Positions 7,388 through 15,247 of a stretch of 34,692 nucleotides of DNA are shown here, in pieces. The stretch comes from a virus. Positions within the stretch are counted from its first letter, which is position 1, and every line of letters begins with the position of its first letter. A program made the translations under genes and the position numbers. The notes beneath the pieces were generated by a model. The model was not told the origin of the DNA. It ran no database searches and saw only the letters and a list, made by a program, of their open reading frames with translations. The stretch lies in the IMG/VR virus record IMGVR_UViG_3300010379_000024, positions 1-34,692 of that record. One strand, written 5' to 3'.

Positions 7388-8950
7388 TCAGGAGTGATTA
7401 ATGCTGAATTGCAACTGGCCGGCCGGAGACCCTAAGAATGTCGAACTTGCGAAAGTCAATTCAAGTTGCGAAGACGAGATGTAAATCCCGTAGCCAGGGG
7501 CGAGAATGAGATTGGTGTAGGAGTCGCCGCTGTAGTGCCCTGTGGTGTACTGTGCCGTGCAGCTTACTAGAGAACCATTAGAGACAACTCCCTGGACATT
7601 CAGGTTTCCTTGATATCCATTGAGAGTAACTGTATAGTTAACACTGAAGGAATACGTTGTGCCATCATCAACAACAAAGGACCCACCGCTAATCGACCCT
7701 TGGGCCTTAGTAGTTCCATTTAGCACGGTCTCAAAAGATCCACCTGTAATGGATGGCGAAGTTGCCTGGTAGGCACCAATATCATATGGGCCAACTGACG
7801 GCCGAGCAACACCAAGAAAATCAGTGGTTGGCATATCAGTGCTGGTGCCGACGCCAATACACGAAGTGCCGGCGGAAAGCTGATAATTGCCAGTGCCATC
7901 TGATTTATAGTTCACGAACATTGGATTGCCGGTAACTGTTCCTGACACAGTACCGTATGGTGCAACGATATCACCATATGAATCCGCAATGGTGCCATCA
8001 GTGTTGCCGTAGACACAATTGTTGAGATACTGGTTGTGGGAACCAAAGACTCCCCCGTCGCCAGGATCTGTGTCTTCGTATATGCCATTCCCACCGTTGT
8101 TGGCACAGATGTTATTTGCTATAACATCGTAATCTTCTGGGCCGACGTTGTCGCCGCCAATCCAGATGCCGCCGTTGCCGTTGCCGAGACAGGTATTGTC
8201 AACGATGGTTTCGTTGGTGGAGTAGTAACCATCGGTGATGCCGATGGACATATTGCCAACGCAGACATTGTTGCTGATCACGTCATAAGGCAGCTCTGCA
8301 TAGATGCCGTGCCAGAGATTTCCACCCCCTGGCGTGCCGATTCTCGTGCAGTAATTGCCAGAGATGAGGTTGTGACCAGCAACTGGGGTTTCCGTGTATT
8401 CGGCAATTCCGCCCAAACCACCTGAGGTTAGGTTGTTTGGAAGGGCGATGTCATGAACGTAATTGTTTATGAACTGGCAATGCGAACCGCCCATATCCAA
8501 AATGCCACACCATACATCTTCGTTGGCGCCATTGCCACTGATGTCGAATCCGTTGATGATGTTGTAATCACCAGAATTCGTCCAGACATCCTGCTGATTG
8601 TCGTTGTCATTCCCGGGGTTGTACAGTTGTGCTCCCCATTTGGTTTGCGACTCAAAAGTGATTGGCGCTGCGGCGGTGCCAGATGTTGTTGTGCTTATGC
8701 CGGTGTACGACACCGTGTACTTGCCCGGTTCAACGATGACGGTGTCGCCAGGCTTCACAGTATTGGCGGCCTGCTGAATAGTAGCCCATGGCGCCTGGGA
8801 CGTGCCACCGTTTGAGTCTTTGCCGGTAGTTGCAACGTAGTACGTGCTCATCAACAGCTTGCCCTCAAGGGCTTCGAGAATTGGCCTCCGAGCACGCGGC
8901 TTGCGTCGTACATCCTGAAACAAAGTGCGAATTCGATCAACGATGGTCAT
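7388..8950 (-). CDS. Secreted LEPR-XLL-type parallel beta-helix protein
   Basis: The 520-residue product starts with a basic segment and then LEALEGKLLMS (25-35), which matches the LEPR-XLL-type N-terminal motif of planctomycete exported proteins. Residues about 37-400 carry the repeated Asn/Gly-rich strands of a right-handed parallel beta-helix (NIINGFDISGNGA, NYVHDI, ISNNVC, IVDNTC, IANNIC, YLNNCVYGN), as in pectate-lyase-like and choice-of-anchor Q proteins. The last 120 residues are a Ser/Thr/Gly-rich beta domain. AAGGAG lies 6 bases before the ATG at 8950. Its codons are visibly more AT-rich than those of its neighbours, which suggests recent acquisition, probably from the host. It could be a surface glycan-binding or glycan-cleaving protein, or a lysogenic-conversion gene. 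Confidence 0.85.
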   Translation of the reverse strand: MTIVDRIRTLFQDVRRKPRARRPILEALEGKLLMSTYYVATTGKDSNGGTSQAPWATIQQAANTVKPGDTVIVEPGKYTVSYTGISTTTSGTAAAPITFESQTKWGAQLYNPGNDNDNQQDVWTNSGDYNIINGFDISGNGANEDVWCGILDMGGSHCQFINNYVHDIALPNNLTSGGLGGIAEYTETPVAGHNLISGNYCTRIGTPGGGNLWHGIYAELPYDVISNNVCVGNMSIGITDGYYSTNETIVDNTCLGNGNGGIWIGGDNVGPEDYDVIANNICANNGGNGIYEDTDPGDGGVFGSHNQYLNNCVYGNTDGTIADSYGDIVAPYGTVSGTVTGNPMFVNYKSDGTGNYQLSAGTSCIGVGTSTDMPTTDFLGVARPSVGPYDIGAYQATSPSITGGSFETVLNGTTKAQGSISGGSFVVDDGTTYSFSVNYTVTLNGYQGNLNVQGVVSNGSLVSCTAQYTTGHYSGDSYTNLILAPGYGIYISSSQLELTFASSTFLGSPAGQLQFSINHS

Positions 8951-8966
8951 GTAAAACTCCTTCGTG

Positions 8967-9200
8967 TTAGTGACTAGAGTTGCGGGCAACGTTAGATGCA
9001 ATCTGTCCGTAAAAGAACTCCCATCCCTTCATGTTACCGGAGGTGGTATCTGCCGGCGGGGGTCCGCCGAACGCCTTGGCCCCGTCTTGGGTGATGTCGG
9101 GGTCTCGCGCCGCGATGCACGCCTTGCACGGCGCGACCTGCCCTTGGTGCTTCCGGCACCCATGCAGCCAGCTCCAGTGGGGAGCGTCAAATCCAGGCAT
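8967..9200 (-). CDS. Small Cys/His protein
   Basis: The 77-residue product has a possible metal-binding cluster near the N-terminus (H.C..H......C..C in the segment WLHGCRKHQGQVAPCKAC). Similar short Cys/His proteins are common in phages and have no known role. It ends 16 bp before the LEPR protein and begins 4 bp after the stop of the gene at 9204, so it fits tightly in the operon. GGGGGTGAT precedes the ATG. Confidence 0.6.
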   Translation of the reverse strand: MPGFDAPHWSWLHGCRKHQGQVAPCKACIAARDPDITQDGAKAFGGPPPADTTSGNMKGWEFFYGQIASNVARNSSH

Positions 9201-9203
9201 TGA

Positions 9204-9416
9204 TCACCCCCGGTCTTTCAGGTAACGATCGGGCCCCAGGTCAATGAGAGAGAACGACGTGAGTGACTGGTCGAGATTGCGTATGAGTTGACTGACGCGG
9301 TGAGCACGGACGCATGCCCGAGCGAAGGCGCGGCCGAAGTTCGGTGGGATGACCACAATTTTTTCGCTCGTGGTGGTCACGACTGGCATGTGCAGTTCAG
9401 GCATAGACTTTTGCAT
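9204..9416 (-). CDS. Small hypothetical protein
   Basis: The 70-residue product starts by TAATG overlap with the glycosyltransferase gene stop, with GGAG 6 bases before the ATG, so it is probably translated by coupling. It has a short beta-like N-terminus (IVVIPP) and a basic helical middle (GRAFARACVRAHRVSQLIRNL). No family was recognised. Confidence 0.6.
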   Translation of the reverse strand: MQKSMPELHMPVVTTTSEKIVVIPPNFGRAFARACVRAHRVSQLIRNLDQSLTSFSLIDLGPDRYLKDRG

Positions 9417-10282
9417 TACACACTCCTCTCGTTGTTGCGAATAGGATTAGATATAGAGAAGCCAGCTCCGCGCAGCACGCCCATGGCGAACTCCTTACGG
9501 AGAACCTTGAGCGTGAATGGCTTGGGCTTTGGTACAAACTTCGGCTTAATGTGCGCTGCCCAGCAGTCCCAGGCCACTAACTGTGGCATGCCTTGCATCG
9601 AGGCGTTCCTGGTCTGGAAGATATCCTCGGTGCTAGCCTTCCTGGTGTTGAACGGGCGGTCTTCCCACTCGTAGTCGAACCAAGGAGGAGTCAGGTGATC
9701 GAACACGCGGGCGTCATAGAGTATCAGTCCCGTCGGCAGGGCAGCTACCTCTTCGATGCCGCGGCGGTCAGCCGCGCAGTCACGGTCCATCGGGGCTAGC
9801 CAGGTGTTTAGGTTCTGCGAGTCACTCTCGTTGCTGTGCCACTGCATGATGTAGCACTCCTCGCGGGGAGGGGGGCCACAGTATGGAGCAGCGATTGTAA
9901 TCGGCGGGTGAGCCCGGAACAGTTGGTAGGGGGTTAAGGCGGATTCGCCAAGACTAGGATCAGTGGCGATCTCCTCGCGAAGACGACACTGCATGGCGAA
10001 CTCCCACGCAGTCGGCCAGAACTCTGGGTGGCCCGGTTCGCAGTCAGGCTGCATATCAGAGTCAATCATCAAGATGTAGTCAATCCCACGCTCTTTCGCT
10101 TCCTTGACACACAGGTTTCTAACCATCGTGATAGGCGTGTCAGACTTGTACCAGCTATCGATGTCCGAGATCCGGTCGTCCTGAACCAGATAGGGCATCA
10201 AGTTTATGACGTACTGAGCACTGGCTGGATGCTCTTGGTTATTTCCCGGAAACCTCGCAACCATCAATTTGAACTTTCCCAC
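9416..10282 (-). CDS. Second GT-A-type glycosyltransferase
   Basis: The 288-residue product has an N-terminal Rossmann-like half ending in YILMID74-S-D76, the DxD metal/nucleotide-sugar site of GT-A enzymes. The segments ALPTGLILYDARVFDHL, TEDIFQTRN and AWDCWAAHIKPK fit the acceptor half, where a conserved ED pair and a late His are typical. It is not closely similar to the enzyme at 4952-6088. The GTG start at 10282 is preceded by GGGAGAG. It lies just downstream of a P-loop kinase gene. The substrate is unknown; DNA, virion protein and host surface sugar are all possible. Confidence 0.75.
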   Translation of the reverse strand: MGKFKLMVARFPGNNQEHPASAQYVINLMPYLVQDDRISDIDSWYKSDTPITMVRNLCVKEAKERGIDYILMIDSDMQPDCEPGHPEFWPTAWEFAMQCRLREEIATDPSLGESALTPYQLFRAHPPITIAAPYCGPPPREECYIMQWHSNESDSQNLNTWLAPMDRDCAADRRGIEEVAALPTGLILYDARVFDHLTPPWFDYEWEDRPFNTRKASTEDIFQTRNASMQGMPQLVAWDCWAAHIKPKFVPKPKPFTLKVLRKEFAMGVLRGAGFSISNPIRNNERSV

Positions 10283-10294
10283 TTACTCTCTCCC

Positions 10295-10828
10295 TTATAG
10301 GTCGGTTCCACTGTGTGGCCAGCCGCGGTGGCACTCGGCGATTTTTCGCCCCTTCGACTCGTCGACAGTGTCGAGGGCGTCGTAGATGCCTGCGCACTCT
10401 ACCTCACTATCGTCTAGCTTCTCGAACTCCATCGCCTTGCGCCAGATCACAGGAAACAGGTACTCTTCCTTGGTGGCTTGGGCGCGGTTCAGGCACACCT
10501 CGATCGGGGTGTTGAACACCTTCCAGACCGTCTCCCACAGCGCCGACTTCCACATGACACGCTGTGCCAGAGTGTTGTTGCATTCGTCGACTACAACGAG
10601 AGTGTGGCCGGCCAGGAACAACGAGTGGATCATCTGTTGAGCAAACGACCACACCTTCTCCTCGTCGAGTAACTGGTCGATTCTACCCGTCACAGCCATC
10701 CTGACGGCGTCGAGACTCACGACTGGCAATCCATGACGGGTGGCACACTGATACGCCCATGTACTCTTCCCAGACCTTGGCAGGCCAACCGTGCCGACCA
10801 AGGTCCACTTCCCAGTAAACACACTCAT
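10295..10828 (-). CDS. P-loop kinase (polynucleotide-kinase-like)
   Basis: The 177-residue product has a Walker A motif GLPRSGKST (15-23) and a Walker B-like strand ending in VVVD81-E-C-N. The size and layout match the small AAA_33/zeta-toxin/polynucleotide 5'-kinase group, which phosphorylates nucleic-acid ends, nucleotides or sugars. AAGG lies 8 bases before the ATG at 10828. The frame extends upstream without a better start. Position next to a glycosyltransferase and a metallophosphoesterase suggests an end-repair or nucleic-acid-modification set. The exact substrate cannot be read from sequence. Confidence 0.75.
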   Translation of the reverse strand: MSVFTGKWTLVGTVGLPRSGKSTWAYQCATRHGLPVVSLDAVRMAVTGRIDQLLDEEKVWSFAQQMIHSLFLAGHTLVVVDECNNTLAQRVMWKSALWETVWKVFNTPIEVCLNRAQATKEEYLFPVIWRKAMEFEKLDDSEVECAGIYDALDTVDESKGRKIAECHRGWPHSGTDL

Positions 10829-10842
10829 CCAGATCGCCTTTC

Positions 10843-11211
10843 TCAAGGAGCAACGTAGATCACGCCGTCGACACCCATGAAGCACTTCGACTCAGGATAC
10901 GATTGCGCGATGATGGTGAGCTGCGCGGACACTGCATCAGACCACACGGACGCGAAGTAATTCGACCCGAAGTGGTTTCTGGTGTACCAGAAGTAGGCAC
11001 CCGCGTTGTCCAGGTTTACGCCCTGGTTGAGCAGCGTTGATGTTGCTGCCAGAAACCCCGTGCAGTCCGTCTGCATCCTCGCGAGGTCACTGGGGTTGAC
11101 GTCCTGGACGCCGAAGGTCGTGAAGAACGACTGGCAGTCGGCGTTCATGATGTTGTTCAGCGCCGCAGTGCAGTAGGAGTTGAAGAACAGCACGGGATTC
11201 ACGGTAGGCAC
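10843..11211 (-). CDS. Hypothetical protein
   Basis: The 122-residue product has no recognised family. It is rich in aromatic and small residues, has four Cys (14, 26, 50 and about 110) and no membrane segment. Its GTG start directly abuts the TGA of the metallophosphoesterase gene, with AAAAAGG about 8 bases upstream, so it is probably co-translated. Confidence 0.6.
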   Translation of the reverse strand: MPTVNPVLFFNSYCTAALNNIMNADCQSFFTTFGVQDVNPSDLARMQTDCTGFLAATSTLLNQGVNLDNAGAYFWYTRNHFGSNYFASVWSDAVSAQLTIIAQSYPESKCFMGVDGVIYVAP

Positions 11212-12108
11212 TCAGATAACCTTTTTTGTTGGAATCCATGGCAAAACCAAATCAGACATAAAGTCCTGGTGAACGAACAGGGTCTTTGTGGTCACGTTGT
11301 ACATTGGTCGCATGCACAGCAGGACGCCACCAAGTGGCTTCGGGGAGTTGGTCCGGGAGGTAGCGTAGCTGTAGTCCAGGGCGGTCTCGTCGGTTAGCTC
11401 TTGGTAGTTCGAGTAGTACGCTGAGGTCTGCAGACAGAGCTGCCGGCGCTCCACATACCGACCGGCCGAGTTGACATCGGCGATCTGGTCGACCGACGCG
11501 AACATGTTGTGACGGTGACCGATGGTCACGCAGTCGAAGCTGAAATTGCGACCCTTCCGGTTGAAGTCAATCGTGCCCTTCGTCACCGGCGAGTCGCCCC
11601 CCGAGCCGTGCATGTACAAAAGCTTGTGCACCGCTTGCTGGCGATAGCCATCAACACGGAACACACTCTGAATATAGCCAGTGAACGACCCATGACCAAC
11701 CTTGCAATCCTTCTCGGTGTTCAAAGAAGCGAGCAGGTGTCGGACTGGGTCGAAGTTGCCGTGCTTGATCCACGACTCCTCGTGGTTACCGATGCCGATG
11801 ACGTCGATCTGAGAGCGGTACGGCCACAGGATCTCTTTGGCCATGTCGACCACCGCGGTGGCCAGGTCCTTCTTGCGGGCGATGTCAGGGTGCAGTGTGC
11901 CGAGGTCGAACCGTGGGTCCTTCGCGGTGACTGCGTCGAAGACGTCACCGTTGATCAACACTCGGGCTCCAGCCCTCTTGGCTTTCTCTAGGTCGGCTAC
12001 AATGGCGTTGTGGTCCACGTGAGGGCTGCCGATATGCAAGTCGGACATCAGGAATCGGAAGAATGGTTGTCCAAGTTCGGCCCTCTCGAAAACTTTAGTG
12101 ACAAGCAC
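11212..12108 (-). CDS. Calcineurin-like metallophosphoesterase
   Basis: The 298-residue product carries the metallophosphoesterase motifs in order: SDLH (22-25), GDVFD (54-58), GNHE (107-110), MHG (166-168) and GHRHN (197-201). These bind two metal ions and hydrolyse phosphomono- or diesters. It lacks the long capping domain of SbcD/Mre11 nucleases, so a stand-alone phosphatase or phosphodiesterase is likely. The GTG start at 12108 has GGAGC 6-7 bases upstream. In phages such enzymes occur near kinases and ligases for end repair or counter-defence; here a P-loop kinase lies two genes downstream. Confidence 0.88.
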   Translation of the reverse strand: MLVTKVFERAELGQPFFRFLMSDLHIGSPHVDHNAIVADLEKAKRAGARVLINGDVFDAVTAKDPRFDLGTLHPDIARKKDLATAVVDMAKEILWPYRSQIDVIGIGNHEESWIKHGNFDPVRHLLASLNTEKDCKVGHGSFTGYIQSVFRVDGYRQQAVHKLLYMHGSGGDSPVTKGTIDFNRKGRNFSFDCVTIGHRHNMFASVDQIADVNSAGRYVERRQLCLQTSAYYSNYQELTDETALDYSYATSRTNSPKPLGGVLLCMRPMYNVTTKTLFVHQDFMSDLVLPWIPTKKVI

Positions 12109-12162
12109 AGCGTAGCTCCAGGTGGATTGGCGTCAAAATGTGATTTCGTCTTGATCCCAATG

Positions 12163-12208
12163 GAAAGAAAAAGGGCCACACACAGACACTCCATGTCTAT
12201 ATGTGGCC
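12163..12208 (-). terminator. Leftward rho-independent terminator
   Basis: Read leftwards, GGCCACA (12202-12208) pairs with TGTGGCC (12174-12180), with an inner AGACA/TGTCT pairing, and is followed by CTTTTTCTTT. It lies downstream of the gene at 12221 and splits the leftward block. Confidence 0.75.
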
Positions 12209-12220
12209 AATTTCTACTGA

Positions 12221-12637
12221 TTACGCCGAAAATTCCACAACGGTTTGAATGAAGTGGGGCTTGAGGCTAGGCTTTACGTTCGGGATCGTAATCGTGAACT
12301 GTCCCTTTTCATCGGCCTCGCCGATGCGGGCGGACGAAGACGGGTGCCCGGAGGTGAAGAACCACTCGGGCTTCCGGTCTGGCTGATCCGGAACCTTGGG
12401 CCCGAAGTCCTCATGGCAAGCAAAGGCGTACACCACAATCGGCATGGCGTCTTCTGGGTGAACCGGCGGGAGCAGCGCGAGATGCACGTGCCCGCCAGGC
12501 GAAGTCGGCGTGTCCTGGAACGTCAGTTGACGCCGGCCGGGTCCAGCCACTGGAGACGGCGATGTCACGTCTACCGGCATGGGCTCCATGTGATTGTCAA
12601 ACGAGGGACCAAGAACAAGGACGGTTTTCCGAGACAT
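12221..12637 (-). CDS. Hypothetical protein, possible beta-sandwich
   Basis: The 138-residue product has alternating beta-like strands (GGHVHLALLPP, PIVVYAFACHEDFG, GQFTITIPN, PHFIQTVVEF) with Pro/Gly-rich turns, like a small immunoglobulin-type or carbohydrate-binding fold. No catalytic motif was seen. AGGAG lies 6 bases before the ATG at 12637; an upstream in-frame ATG at 12661 also has an acceptable site (AAGGGA), so the start is uncertain by 8 residues. It is the last gene before the leftward terminator. Confidence 0.6.
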   Translation of the reverse strand: MSRKTVLVLGPSFDNHMEPMPVDVTSPSPVAGPGRRQLTFQDTPTSPGGHVHLALLPPVHPEDAMPIVVYAFACHEDFGPKVPDQPDRKPEWFFTSGHPSSSARIGEADEKGQFTITIPNVKPSLKPHFIQTVVEFSA

Positions 12638-12673
12638 ATCAGCTCCTGTTGCGTCGGGCATTGGCTTCCCTTC

Positions 12674-13057
12674 TTAAGAGGCACTCTTCGATGTCGCAGG
12701 GTTCGTAGTGGAGGACTGAGCTGCTGAGGCAGCGGGAGGGGGGCTTGCCGGGGTCGCCGCCGGTGCTACCCCCGCAGGGGCGGCTGCGGAGAAAGGGCCG
12801 GTGAACTTGGTGGTCAAGTTCGATACGGCTTCCTGGGCAAATTGCCTGGCTAGCACCCTCTCAGATTCGGCTTTCACCGCGAGGGCGAACGCCTGACCCA
12901 AGGCTTCCAGATCACTGGTCACCGGGGAGGCGGCGGGGGACGACGGGGCGGCGGTCGGATTCCCGCCGAAATGAGGGAGGTGGAGGTAGCCCTTGTGAGC
13001 CAAGACGGCGATTACCGCGCCGGCAAGGCCCAGCCAGGCATAAGGGTTGCCCGACAT
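12674..13057 (-). CDS. Membrane-anchored Ala/Pro-rich protein
   Basis: The 127-residue product has one N-terminal hydrophobic segment (about 6-21), a Pro/Ala/Ser-rich linker, a helical middle (about 48-82) and a low-complexity Ala/Pro/Ser/Thr tail. It is probably anchored in the membrane with the rest exposed. Its ATG overlaps the stop of the upstream gene as TAATG, so expression is coupled. The gene contains repeat copy 4. Function unknown. Confidence 0.65.
   Translation of the reverse strand: MSGNPYAWLGLAGAVIAVLAHKGYLHLPHFGGNPTAAPSSPAASPVTSDLEALGQAFALAVKAESERVLARQFAQEAVSNLTTKFTGPFSAAAPAGVAPAATPASPPPAASAAQSSTTNPATSKSAS
12835..12847. repeat. Dispersed near-palindrome, copy 4
   Basis: GGGCAAATTGCCT inside the gene at 12674-13057. 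Confidence 0.8.
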
Positions 13058-13902
13058 TACTGACTCGCTTTCTTGGGTAGGAATAGCAGAACTGCTGCGC
13101 TGCCAAGGAGAAGTGCGACGAGCTGTGGGTCCATTGACAACCAGGGCAATCCAAGATTTCCACCCCCGTTCGCTGGCCCTGGATCGTCCTGCGGTCGGTA
13201 GTTAGGGTCAGCCTTGCGGATCGCTGACGCAAGCCCTTCTGCGCCCATGGAGTAATCGTTCGATCGGTAGATCACCCGGCCGCCCCTGGGGTCTTGGAAG
13301 CCCTTGGCTTGCTGCACAAGGATCGTGGGCTTGCCATCGGCATGAAACCCAAGGGATGGGTGAACGGCCCAGTCACCATTCTTGTACTGCTGCACCAAAA
13401 GACGATCACGCATCATCGAAAACTCAGGTGAATTCTCGATGTCGTCAACAACCTTCTTGGTGTCCGCGGGGTCGCCAATGACCGTGACGTGCAGCCGGTT
13501 GCTGTTCTCTCGCGTGTCGTGGATTCCCTCTACGAACCGCTTGGCGTCGCCACTCTTGGCCTCGTAGTGAGGTGATTTTCCGAGGTGGCTAGGGTCAACT
13601 CCGGTCGTGATCCATGAGTCATCCACTGCATGCTTGGATGTATTTGGATTGACAAGGGGATATGCGTTGTCGGGAGCCGGAGCGTCCTGACCTCTTGACT
13701 TCCTTTTGTCCTCGGCAGCCTTTTTGGCAGCGAGGTTTTCGGGGATCGGCCACCACTCTACCTGACCGTCTGGGTACTTCCGCCCCCATACGGTGTAGCA
13801 GACCCCGTGATCGCAGATCGGCCACCAGCCTCGCTGGAAGTCGTTTCCTGCGGCCTGGCCAACAATGGCCAATGAGAGGATCAAACCCAGCATCACGTGC
13901 AT
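13057..13902 (-). CDS. Exported protein with C-terminal membrane segment
   Basis: The 281-residue product has an N-terminal signal-peptide-like segment (about 2-19, ending QAAG), a soluble middle, and a C-terminal hydrophobic segment followed by KKASQ, the layout of an exported membrane-anchored protein. The middle contains LHVTVIGDPADTKKVVDDIE and a following IL-rich strand, and looks alpha/beta. No catalytic motif was recognised. The start is uncertain: TTG at 13914 overlaps the previous stop, ATG at 13902 lies right after GGAAAGG, and GTG at 13896 or ATG at 13893 have better spacing. It belongs to a run of four membrane or exported proteins. Confidence 0.65.
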   Translation of the reverse strand: MHVMLGLILSLAIVGQAAGNDFQRGWWPICDHGVCYTVWGRKYPDGQVEWWPIPENLAAKKAAEDKRKSRGQDAPAPDNAYPLVNPNTSKHAVDDSWITTGVDPSHLGKSPHYEAKSGDAKRFVEGIHDTRENSNRLHVTVIGDPADTKKVVDDIENSPEFSMMRDRLLVQQYKNGDWAVHPSLGFHADGKPTILVQQAKGFQDPRGGRVIYRSNDYSMGAEGLASAIRKADPNYRPQDDPGPANGGGNLGLPWLSMDPQLVALLLGSAAVLLFLPKKASQ

Positions 13903-13910
13903 CCTTTCCG

Positions 13911-14579
13911 TCAATTATGCGGGATAGGGGGAGGGGGTGGGGAGAGGATCACGTACGCCCAGCCTTGGCCAGATGGGTGCACCCACCGCTTTAGAAATTC
14001 ATCCCTGGACATCCATTCGTATGTTCCAGGAAAGTTGTTGTCGAGAATAGCGGCTCTCTTGGCGTCGATGTGAACCAAGAGGACCATGTGGTAGATTGTC
14101 TTCATGTCGTACCGCTCGCCATAGCCGTACGTTACGCACGCTGGACGCTCCTCCGAGCAAGCCTTATCCAGGATCGCCGGGTCGGTTCCCTCGTACTGCA
14201 CGTACTTCAGGTGGGGCGCAAACTTCTTGAAGACCTCGTCAACTTTCTCTGGCCAGCCGCCTCCCTCGTTGATCTGGTGGATAACGTCGGACAGTTCCCG
14301 AATGTTATGCCAACGCGCTGCCATCGTCATGCTTGCAAACACACAGAGCCCCTTGCCGTCGGCTGGGGCTCCGATGTTCTTTACGTGTTGATCAGTAGGA
14401 AGATCCACTTCTATCTCAGTGCCTTCGTGCACTGGGCCGTTCGCGATCGCCCGGTCTCCCATCGGTGTGACATCCATGATGACGATTGGCGCGGGAGATG
14501 GCAGGGTCTCGCGCATGGAGATCGCGATAATGCCAGCAGCAAAAACAACGAAAATCAATTTAAATGTTGTCGATGACAC
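13911..14579 (-). CDS. Membrane-anchored papain-fold (C39-like) peptidase
   Basis: The 222-residue product has an N-terminal membrane or signal segment (about 7-21) and then a papain-like arrangement: Cys79 in GLCVFASMTMAARW, His164 in YHMVLLVHID, and D180-N181-N182 in AILDNNFPGTYEWM. This is the C/H/D-N order of C39-like peptidases. The tail is Pro-rich. The GTG start at 14579 has AAGGGG 8 bases upstream and overlaps the preceding gene by 20 bp. The N-terminal anchor places the enzyme at or outside the membrane, which fits lysis, host-protein processing or superinfection exclusion. Confidence 0.72.
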   Translation of the reverse strand: MSSTTFKLIFVVFAAGIIAISMRETLPSPAPIVIMDVTPMGDRAIANGPVHEGTEIEVDLPTDQHVKNIGAPADGKGLCVFASMTMAARWHNIRELSDVIHQINEGGGWPEKVDEVFKKFAPHLKYVQYEGTDPAILDKACSEERPACVTYGYGERYDMKTIYHMVLLVHIDAKRAAILDNNFPGTYEWMSRDEFLKRWVHPSGQGWAYVILSPPPPPIPHN

Positions 14580-14796
14580 TTCCGGTACCCCTTATGAGTC
14601 GTCTTTTGATAGATGGCACAAGAAGCAGGGCGACCAGGATGCCGCCAACAAAACCATCGTAGACGCCTCGATAGTAGGCCAGCTCGAAGGCTTGCTTGAT
14701 CAACATTTTGACGCCAGGGACCAGATGCGCAGCGATTGGTAGATCAATTTCCGGCATTGGTGGCGGACTAAACAGAATGTTGATCAAGTGCCCCAT
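14560..14796 (-). CDS. Small membrane protein
   Basis: The 78-residue product has one clear C-terminal membrane helix (about 46-62) followed by basic KRRLIRG. An amphipathic N-terminal stretch precedes it. AGGAG lies about 9 bases before the ATG. It is the first gene after a probable promoter at 14827-14836 and overlaps the peptidase gene, so a holin-like or anchor partner role is possible. Confidence 0.65.
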   Translation of the reverse strand: MGHLINILFSPPPMPEIDLPIAAHLVPGVKMLIKQAFELAYYRGVYDGFVGGILVALLLVPSIKRRLIRGTGSVIDNI

Positions 14797-14826
14797 TCGT
14801 TGTCTCTCCTACTGATATGTAACAAA

Positions 14827-14836
14827 CTTATAGCGT
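14827..14836 (-). promoter_or_regulatory. Leftward promoter (-10) for membrane-protein cluster
   Basis: Read leftwards, ACGCTATAAG gives a -10 TATAAG about 31 bp upstream of the start at 14796. It overlaps the stop codon of the gene at 14828-15247. It shares GCTATAA with the rightward promoters but has no TG extension. Confidence 0.45.
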
Positions 14837-15247
14837 TTGCTTGTGGTCCAAAACCGCTAACTTCAAATACTGGTCCACAATCCGTCGAGGCTCCGAGCAT
14901 CCGTTTTCAGGAAGTCCCAAGAAATACCCCAAATCCCACATGGGGTAGCCAAGTCCTTCGGCTAGGTCAGTCTCAATAGTGGCTCCACTCGACTGTTGCC
15001 ACCCAGGCAGCCGGATGACTCCAGTACACTCAAGCAGAATGCGCACGTCGCGTTTCAGGTAGTCCGCCCAGCACGCATCCTCAATCTTGCCCATCTCAGC
15101 AGGGTTCACAATGTAGAACCCCCGCATCCGCAAGACCTGCGCCACGTAGTTGAACGCAGCAAAGTTGTCGTCGATGTAGCCAGTCATGGGGCCGGACAGG
15201 TAGATCGGGCCCACATGACGCTTCGCTTGGCATGTCGCGTAGATCAC
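14828..15247 (-). CDS. Nucleoside 2-deoxyribosyltransferase-like protein (DUF4406 type)
   Basis: The 139-residue product has YLSGPMTGY (16-24) followed by N..AF, and LPGWQQSSGATIE (81-93), the two signature regions of the DUF4406/nucleoside 2-deoxyribosyltransferase-like family. The second carries the Glu that serves as nucleophile in true transferases. These enzymes move deoxyribose between bases; in phages they may salvage or alter nucleotides. The GTG start overlaps the previous stop (GTGA), with GGAG 11 bases upstream. It sits with other nucleotide-metabolism genes. Confidence 0.85.
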   Translation of the reverse strand: MIYATCQAKRHVGPIYLSGPMTGYIDDNFAAFNYVAQVLRMRGFYIVNPAEMGKIEDACWADYLKRDVRILLECTGVIRLPGWQQSSGATIETDLAEGLGYPMWDLGYFLGLPENGCSEPRRIVDQYLKLAVLDHKQTL

